A stretch of 64,000 bases of DNA from Xenoacremonium recifei. Lineage: Eukaryota > Ascomycota > Sordariomycetes > Hypocreales > Nectriaceae. Below are positions 56,644 through 64,000 of the stretch, piece after piece. Both the position numbers and the translations under genes were made by a program. Numbering within the stretch: the stretch's first letter is position 1; each line of letters starts with the position of its first letter. The notes beneath the pieces are model-generated. The model had not been told where the DNA came from. It ran no database searches and saw only the letters and a list, made by a program, of their open reading frames with translations. The stretch spans positions 124,001-188,000 of the forward strand of contig WOFQ01000052.1 in the NCBI GenBank assembly GCA_012184525.1, given 5' to 3'.

Positions 56644-58332
56644 ATGGAACACAAAATTGAAAAGCAATCTGGCTTAGACGTCGTGACTCAAGAGATGGGT
56701 GAGATGCGACAAGCTTGGTACAGAACTCCGCACCTGTTGAAGCTTAATCTAAGTATCATTTCCTTGGTTCTCTATTGTAAGTGTATTACATAGGCGTAAA
56801 CATAACATGAAGAGAATCCTGAGCTAACAATGGATACAATTAGCCTCTGCCCTTGGCTACGACGGGTCTATGAGCAATGGTCTTCAGGCTCTGCCGCAAT
56901 GGAACTCGTTCATGGAGCATCCTACAGGTTCATGGCTTGGGTTCATCAACGCCATCTACTGGATTGCCTTTGGAATTGCTTCTCCTCTGTTTGGCTGGGC
57001 AGCTAATCGCTGGGGCCGCAAGACTGCGCTGTACTTCTCCTTTGTACCGCTGCTTGCTGGTGTTGCTTTAGAAACGGCGGCAAAAACTCCAACCGCCTTT
57101 ATCATTGGTAGAACAATCCTTGGTATTCCTAGTGCAGCTTGGGGAACGGTGATTCCACTCCTCATTGCAGAATGCGCCTATCCCAGCCATCGCGGAGTCT
57201 TGACCTCCCTCTACATGACCGGCTTCTACATTGGAGCCTGTGTTGCCGCTTGGGCCACGTTTGCTGTTAGGAGCTATCCAAATTCCTGGTCCTGGAGGGT
57301 ACCATGTATCTTACAGGCTCTTTGTCCTCTTGTGGGCCTTCCCGGTCTTCTTCTGTGTCCAGAATCCCCAAGATGGATGGTGTCCAAGGGAAAGGGTCAG
57401 AAGGCCCGCGATCTTCTGGTCTCAGTGCATGGCGGTGGGGTCTCTACACCCATTGTTGAAGAAGAATTCTTGGAAATACGAACTACTTTGACTACAGAAA
57501 TTAATACTGAGAAGTCTAGATATCTGGACATGTTCAAAGGGAAGCCCAACCTACACAGATCAGTCATCACGATATCTCTAGGCGTCTACTCTCAGTGGGT
57601 TGGAAACGGGGTTGTTTCGTACTACCTTGCTCTTGTGCTCAACACGATTGGAGTAACCAGTGTGACACATCAAACTCTGATTTCTGGATGTCTTCAGGTG
57701 TGGAACCTTATATTTGCAGTTGGAAGCGCTTTGTTGGTGGACAAAATAGGGCGGAGAAAGCTTTTCCTCAGTTCCTTCGTGATAATGCTTATAAGCTATA
57801 TCGTTATTACGGCTTGTTCGGCTACGTTTGCCGAAACGGGCAAGAAGAGTGCTGGGCTAGCGGTCATACCATTCCTTTACCTCTTCTTCGCGGGATATGA
57901 TATTGGACTGTAAGTTGCTTCCCCAAAAATCCGTCTTCTCCATCAACCCCAGATCCCTTTTCGCTCATTAATTACCTTCTGCCTTCCTCTGTGCTCTTGA
58001 CTACTAACAAGACGGGACTTAGTACTCCGCTCCAGGTATCGTATCCTGTCGAAATTTGGCCGTATCACATGCGTAGCTATGGTATAGGGCTTTCTTGGTT
58101 GTCTATGGTTCTGGCGATTATCTTTAATGTCTTCATCAACCCTATTGCGCTCGATGCTATTGGATGGAAATATTACATAGTTTTCGTCGTAGTGCTCTGC
58201 ACGTACGGCATCATGGTATACTTCGTTTATCCGGAGACCCGTGGCTTTACTCTAGAGCAGATGACTGTTGTTTTTGAGGACAAAATCACTCCGAAACTAA
58301 ACACTTCTAAAGAAGAGGAACAAGAAAAGTAG
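56644..58332 (+). CDS. MFS sugar/lactose-permease-like transporter
   Basis: Exons are 56644-56776, 56844-57909 and 58023-58332 (introns 67 and 113 nt), giving 502 residues. The start is in a hydrophilic tail (MEHKIEKQSG), followed by about 12 helices. Sugar-porter features are ALGYDGSMSNGLQALPQW at TM1, ANRWGRKTAL in loop 2-3, AYPSHRG, PESPRWMVSKGKGQKA before the central loop, QWVGNGVVSYYLALVL in TM7, DKIGRRKLFL in loop 8-9, YPVEIWPYHMRSYG, and PETRGFTLEQM at the end of TM12. This pattern is that of fungal lactose-permease-like proteins, many of which carry other substrates. It closes the catabolic block on the right. Confidence 0.9.
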
Positions 58333-61300
58333 GGTACTTCATCAGTCAATATCTGGGGATCAAACACGGAGATTAGGGATCAGGAGTAACAGACCATCGA
58401 AATTCTTAGACAGCCTAGTTGCCGCACAATAATCCAAACTATTGTCTTATAACTTGACCCCACGAACTAAGCTATACCGAGTGCGGTGTACAGTCGTAAT
58501 TCCCAATCCGTCTCCAACCCAAAAGAGTGTCTTCTTTCATGCCCTCGCTAATCTTCATGTTCTCAGACCATTGATCCTGAAGTACATTTACAATAACCCG
58601 ATCTCGTATATCTTTGTCCGCTGTCTAACTTGAAAGCGACATATAGAAAGACCGTAACGTGAGCTTCCTTTATCGCTCGTTCGCCTTGGACCAGTGACCA
58701 CTCAAAGATCGTCCTGGCTCAGAGGTTATTAGGTTAAATTAAGTGACCGAAGCCTGTAATGGGAGGCAGGTTCTGATCGTATTTTATGGATTATCTAAGT
58801 TCCTGCGGGTCTACAACTCTGGACTATTCGCTAATAATTTCCGGGAAAGGGGAGTAATAGCTATTATTCGCATGGTATGATGATTTTGGGAGAAGCAAAA
58901 ATCACTCCGTAGGATTTTGGACAAGAGAGCACATCAACGCACTGGCAAAGGCAGCAGTCGCTGTGACGAGACCAACTCGGGGTTAGCAGCCTTATACCTT
59001 GGGCTTCGCCTTTGGTTTGACAAGCGTTGGGAAGACATGAAAATGAATGAAGGACACTGCTTGAATAATGCAAAGAAATCTCGAAGTCTGTATGTCGATG
59101 GCCACTGTGTATGAGAATCCAGATATCAATAGCTTGATTTCAGCAATAATTGAATATGGCGACAACTCCAAAATACATCTCATTCACGTCTTCCGTAGTG
59201 AACATCTTGACAACAAGCCTGACGGAGTCCATCTTGGATGCATATACGATGTACAATCGATAGTCTAAGACGCTAAGTGCGTTTTACGAGGTGCCTTGGG
59301 GGACCAGGGTATCTTGGAAGTCAATAAGATCAGCTTCTTCGTAGGGTGCATCTACAATCTGCGACTGGTTAGCAGTTATGTTGATGGCCCTTTGCCAACC
59401 GTTTAACGTTTTCAATTGAAGATTAGGGTCGTTGAACTTCTGCTATGCGGCGATGCGTGACCCTGACGTTCTCTGTGACTTGGAGGCCTTCCCATTGACG
59501 AAACCCCCCCAATACGAAGCAATCTCGTACATCCGGGGCTGTGTTGGGAAAGCTGACACCATGCCCCCCCAAACAAGCAAAGCCTTTTGGTCTGCGGGTC
59601 AACACGAAGTACAGCAAGCCAATGCTGCAATTTTGCGGGAAGTTGGCCTCCAGTGCTGCCACATTGAATAGAAGCGGTCCAATGGAAGAGCATCGACACT
59701 ACCAACAAAGTTCCACGCAGGGCTACAACATTATCGACCAGTCGTGGTATTACATCGCCCGAGTCCTCGTCGAAGCTGGCTTCGATACAGGTCTTGCTCC
59801 CTGATAATAATTGCCGGGTTGACTTTGCTAGAATGCTAAAAATTCCAGAAGCGCATCACCGTCAGCAATAGACAAGGCGGTGTTGATAGAATCCCCGAAA
59901 GCCATAAGCGGGATTGGCGCTTCTCAAGGCTGGGTGCCGGTCGTAAGCATTTTGATGCATTTTGCCTTTATTGGACTGTTTCCTCGAAGGCGTCATCCTT
60001 ATTTTTCTTATGTCTGCGTATGGTAAGTAAGATGTGGCTGTCGTGTTGGCATCGGAGTGGAGAGCTGCGGAAGAGCAGACAGCTGTTTCGTATCTGGATA
60101 CGCGCTGAGTATTGTCGTATAGGGATTATTGAGGTAATTAGCGAATAGCTGACACCCTTTATCCAATGTTCCAATCAGTTTTACTTGCGAAAATCAAATT
60201 CAACCAGAACAACCTGGGTCGAGAAATTATGCAATTCAACCAAGTTAATTTTAACTCTGCCGTTGATAAGGGATTTTGCAGTAAGCTTAGAAAAGGGTCT
60301 CCGCCGGGATTCTGTCGATGCCAATCTCCCCCTGCCGCGACTTCGAGTATAGGAGCTAAGAAGGGCGATAGTCCAGATCCGAAGGTCTGAGATAGGAAAA
60401 TTTAAGTTAGTGTGATCAGGAATCGAAAGCGGCTGTGCCGAAGATCTTATTTGAATGGCTCGCGAGGATGCGATTAAACTTTCCAAGGTTGGATGTTTGT
60501 TTCATAAAATTTGGAATGACGGTAGTGGCTGACTTTGTGGATAGCGCTAGGCTCTTAAGGTTAACATCTTGATGCCAAAGAACTTCTAGCGTTAGTCCAG
60601 TCGTATGTTTCTTGGTTAAGGGAAAATTTGTCTTAATAATACGAGGTTCGGCGAGGCCTAAGTGGAGTTAAGCATCAGAGCCCCGTGCGATACGTTGATC
60701 AATCTCGTCCTGAAACGCAGCGGAGAGATGCAAATGGCATAGTGTTGTGGCGTAGAGCTCGGTCTGAAGAGATCTAGTCTGCTCCTGGGCCGATGACATG
60801 CTCAACTGGTTGGCTGTGGTCTTCGTTTGCTGCTGGCTAAAATGCGACCCAGAAAAGGAGTAGCAATGATTGGGCATCGCGTTTTAAGCTTGCCGGAATC
60901 CGAGATAAGGGAGAAAAGGCACTGGAGAAGCAAGTCCAACAACTTGTTTTCCCTCCACGGGCCGGACGGCATGTCATATCCCGACCAGCCCTACCTATGG
61001 TACATTACTTCATACACTGGTTCTTGGGTCCGAAACGTATACAGATGCCGTGTTCCGTTGACACAGCTGAAAGCGAGTCATAACCAGACATGCGGCAGTG
61101 CCGGGGACGTCATTATTATTTATCCATCCCTTCCCCCCAATTGCAGGCTAGCAGGCCGTTTAGTATTCCGCCCTGCAATTCACGAGAAGCAATTCATTCA
61201 TACGAGGGCTGCAATACGAGACCCGCAATCACGAGTTGGTGTGCTGGTATAGTTTGATAAGCGCGCGCCTGAAGCCGCTTTGCCACACTCCTTTTCCGGC

Positions 61301-61497
61301 GGTGCATAAGGGCCCGACAAAACCGAAAGAGTGCGGTATTTCGTCTTCTCAAACTTGATCATTACAACATACTTCCTCATCTAATTCTCGTTGAAAATTA
61401 TGGATTCTTGTCTATCGCTCCCTTGACGTCTTACACGGCGCCTGGCGATCCAGTCTGTTAAACGGGCCTCCCCGCATCAAAATTCACAACAAAAACA
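58333..61497. other. Gene-poor, AT-rich relic zone
   Basis: About 3.2 kb has no intact gene. Short frames at 59068-59268, 60166-60390, 60668-60877 (-) and 60827-61252 show no domain I recognise. A HET-like relic is listed separately. A partial ACTCCGTA motif is at 58904-58911. Confidence 0.5.
59444..59671 (+). pseudogene. Possible relic of a HET-domain gene
   Basis: One frame reads KPPQYEAISYIRGCVGKAD near 59500-59560, close to the HET-domain opening (PPxYEALSYxWG), followed by QQANAAILREVG in the place of the usual first helix. The frame then ends and no further HET motif is found. The match is short, so the call is tentative. Confidence 0.4.
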
Positions 61498-62948
61498 ATG
61501 CTGTCTCGATTCCAAAGGCTGGCTGTGGTGGCAGCAGCTGTCATTTTGTGTTTTGTGCTGCTCATGCAACTGCAACCGCTCCCCTTTGTCCGGGACTATA
61601 CGCCTAAGCTCTCGAATATAATACCCAGCCTAGGGCATTCCGACAATGGGACCATTGACCGATATTGGACTCGAAAGGGCGAAAACTTGTTTGCTGTTCC
61701 TAAAGTAACCCGCCCTAAGAATGTGGAAAAGATCATGGGCCTCGTTTTCTACGGTCGGAGGAATACAGTTTCCATCCTGGAATGTTATTTGCAGGTGAGT
61801 GGAACAACGAAGCAAGCCCTGCTTCACGACATCCGCCAACTTTCGATGCTGACTTGAAGGAAAGAGGAATCTTGTCAAGAATGGAGGGCTCCTAGATGGA
61901 GTCGTCTTTGTTGAGCGGACTACTGACGAGGAAGATCTTGCTCTTCTCCATAGGATGGTTGAAGAAGAGCCTGCGTATGAGGTCTGGCGTGTCGACTTGG
62001 GAGGAAAGGACAACTTCGCGAACGGCTTCGGTCAATCCTATGACAGGATCGAGGATAATGTCCTATACATCAAAATGGACGACGACATTGTATGATGCCA
62101 TGGAGCCCTCTGGCAGGTTTACCTACTGACAAAAAGTTCAGGTCTTCATCGAAGATAACGTTATCCCGTCTCTGATCCAGACCAAGCTTGACCACCCGGA
62201 GTATTATGTCGTCTCAGCGAACATCATCAACCAACCCCTCTTAAGTTGGGTTCACTGGAGCCTGGGCGCGATCAGGCCTTACCTCCCCGAAGTCGATGCA
62301 GAGGGAAAGCCTATCACAGTGGAAAATGCCGGAACGAGACCAGACTGGCGGGCCTCAACATATCCTGCCTGGAATGGCCCTAGCGAGTACAACGCTTTTA
62401 AATTCGTCCCGCCTGAGAATGGTCTACATCGCTGGCTTCCGCTTCCTAACAGCAACGACCATATTCTCGATAGCACGCCCGTGGAGGAAACAGAGTACGA
62501 TGCCCATGGGAAGGGATGGACGCAGTGGCAGATTGGTGCACAAGAGCACTACAGCTTCTTGGAGAATCTCGAGAAGAATGATCTCTCCAGATATACCTTT
62601 GAGATCTGGGACTTCCAGTACAAAAGGATGGGTATCCAGTTTATCGCCATCATGGGGAATGATATCAATGCCGCAAAACCGATAGAGGGTGATGACGAGA
62701 ACCAGTTCGCCTGCACAATGCCTAGGAAGCTTGGCCGTCGTAAGTTCTTTGAGAAGGTATTGACAATGGTCATTTTGCTAACAATGAATGACGCAGATGC
62801 CGTCGCCGACGGGAGAGGTGTTGCCGTTCACTACAGCTTTGGAAGCCAACGTAACGGCATGAAGCGAACCGACGTGTTAGAGCGATACCGATCTTTCGCC
62901 CGAGAGAATATCTGTATGTCGCCTATGAAATGGGAACCCAAACCTTGA
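61498..62948 (+). CDS. Type II membrane protein with glycosyltransferase-like motif
   Basis: Exons are 61498-61794, 61865-62089, 62142-62739 and 62797-62948 (introns 70, 52 and 57 nt), giving 423 residues. A single N-terminal anchor (LAVVAAAVILCFVLLMQL, residues 8-25) suggests a Golgi or ER type II protein. MGLVFYGRRNTVSILECYLQ, then VDLGGKDNFANGFGQSYD and YIKMDDDIVFIEDN, look like a nucleotide-sugar transferase fold with a DDD/DxD metal motif. The rest is rich in Trp and Asn (NGLHRWLPLPNSN, HYSFLENLE). The exact family is not one I can name. The last intron is 57 nt and frame-preserving, so its removal is inferred from GTAAGT, CTAAC and CAG. Confidence 0.8.
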
Positions 62949-63800
62949 GACTTCACGATACCCGCCTCCGAGGTAGATACTTCGGAGAAATGAGATGGTG
63001 TCACCTGGAATGCCTTGGGGGATAGACATTGATGGGAAAACCAAGCGCGGATTGCCCTACGATTGGCTACAGATCGACCACAATCGATAAAAATCATGTC
63101 TATGCTTGACAGTTATCCATTGGCTCATCATAGAAGCTGCACCGACATGCCTGCGCGACAGGTTCCGGGTGAACGCACCCCACAACGAATGGTTTCTCCT
63201 ATTCCCCGATTCTATAGTCAAATCGGAGATTTATCACGCGCCGATACTGAAGATGGCAGGTGTATGTTGGACTTGCGCCATGGAATGCATGCGAGGGGGA
63301 CAAGGTGGCGGTGCTTCACGAAGAGCGAACATCGCATTTGATCCGCAAATCGGCATTAAGGAATTAAAGGATAGAGGACATTGTATTATACATATTGCGT
63401 AAGGAAGGGACCGAATGAGGGCTTTACGCTGTAATATTAGCACATAGAAAGTGGCCGGCGTTGGTGAGTCAAGGTTGTGTTTGTACAAATGCACTCTGTT
63501 GTACGGAGGATTAGCCGTAAAATCCCTGAGCTGAAGAGATCAGCCACTCAGGTTCAATGAAATACCCATGTACGTAACCCCGCCAATTAAACAATTAACG
63601 CAACCACAAAGCACAAGGGCGTTAGTGACGCAGGAGGCAATGATGCTCTTCTGTGAGTCAAGTCCAGCTCCGATATAGCATCCATCTGACACATTGAGCA
63701 CCACGATATTTTGCTCGTCGTCAGCATTTAATTTCTACGCCTCCCGTTGAACCCAGAACCCAGTCTTCCACAGCAAGCAATTGCTGGCATAATTGGCACA
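62949..63800. other. Intergenic region
   Basis: No gene is seen. Short frames on both strands at 63063-63494 have no recognisable domain. A TACGGAG motif is near 63501. Confidence 0.5.
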
Positions 63801-64000
63801 ATGGCTCAGTCAGAAGCAAACTCATCTTTGCGAGACCTCCTTCGCAAGGTCCCGGTTCTCAAGGGTCGCGCTCCATTACCGGACATCTCACACATGCCCA
63901 ACACACCTCACGAGGCTTTCATTAGCTGACTCAAAGAAGCCATCGCCGCCGGCGCCCCAGAGCCGCACGTCATGACACTTTCCACTGTCGACGAGCTTGG
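63801..64000 (+). pseudogene. Start of a pyridoxamine-phosphate-oxidase-like gene with in-frame stop
   Basis: The frame begins MAQSEANSSLRDLLRKVPVL and continues LKGRAPLPD, MPNTPHEAFIS, then TGA at 63927-63929, then in the same frame LKEAIAAGAPEPHVMTLSTVDELG to the window edge. The family (flavin-dependent pyridoxamine 5'-phosphate-oxidase-like proteins) has Trp in ISWLKEA, so TGG has become TGA. Either the gene is dead or the base is an error. The gene continues beyond the window, so its state cannot be judged fully. Confidence 0.65.

Noticed and set aside
1..64000. Transposons, insertion elements or CRISPR arrays
   Set aside because: No transposase or reverse-transcriptase motifs, long terminal repeats or regularly spaced repeats were seen. 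The repeats found are short tandem ones.

Overview
This window is nuclear DNA of a filamentous ascomycete (Pezizomycotina). The evidence is short GT-AG introns of 47-120 nt with CTAAC-like branch sites, and gene families typical of the group: a fungal Cet1-type capping triphosphatase, a UapA/UapC purine permease, a Mup1-type permease, Jip5, a Zn2Cys6 regulator, and fungal amidase and lactose-permease-like transporters. The look of the Cet1 and Jip5 N-termini would fit a Sordariomycete, perhaps Hypocreales, but that is an impression and not a demonstrated placement. I see no CRISPR array, rRNA, convincing tRNA or intact transposon.

The window falls into two halves. From 1 to about 30 kb it is GC-richer and mostly conserved: Cet1 (1.6-4.3 kb, +), a methionine-type permease (5.2-7.9, -), a large unknown fungal protein (9.3-12.2, +), a purine permease (14.6-16.5, +), a truncated iron-type alcohol dehydrogenase (17.5-18.3, +), Jip5 (19.3-20.7, -), a GH18 chitinase (21.7-23.0, +) followed by a decayed glycerophosphodiesterase-like gene, a small MARVEL-type membrane protein (25.4-25.9, +) and a single-exon adenylation-thiolation-reductase enzyme (26.7-29.8, -).

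From about 30 kb the DNA becomes AT-richer and looks accessory. It holds an amidase (30.3-32.2, -) with a dead amidase beside it, then a dense run of catabolic-looking genes: a 3-hydroxyisobutyrate-dehydrogenase-like enzyme, a C2H2 regulator, a zinc alcohol dehydrogenase, an arginase-fold hydrolase, a nitrilase divergent from a Zn2Cys6 regulator, a sugar transporter, a metallo-beta-lactamase-fold hydrolase divergent from a carboxymuconolactone-decarboxylase-like protein, an aldehyde dehydrogenase divergent from an alpha/beta hydrolase, and a second sugar transporter. The right edge has an AT-rich relic zone, a type II membrane protein with a glycosyltransferase-like motif, and the start of a pyridoxamine-oxidase-like gene that carries an in-frame stop.

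The main discovery candidate is the 34-58 kb block. Its enzymes would act in sequence on nitrile/amide, guanidine or amidine, lactone, alcohol and aldehyde groups. Two transporters and two regulators sit inside it, and three divergent promoter pairs organise it. It also contains decayed second copies of its own dehydrogenase (48.3-49.3 kb) and its own C2H2 regulator (51.5-52.0 kb), so an ancestral duplication followed by loss of one copy is likely. A short motif, TACCCC(A/G)A, recurs in the intergenic regions of this block. The substrate is not known from sequence alone.
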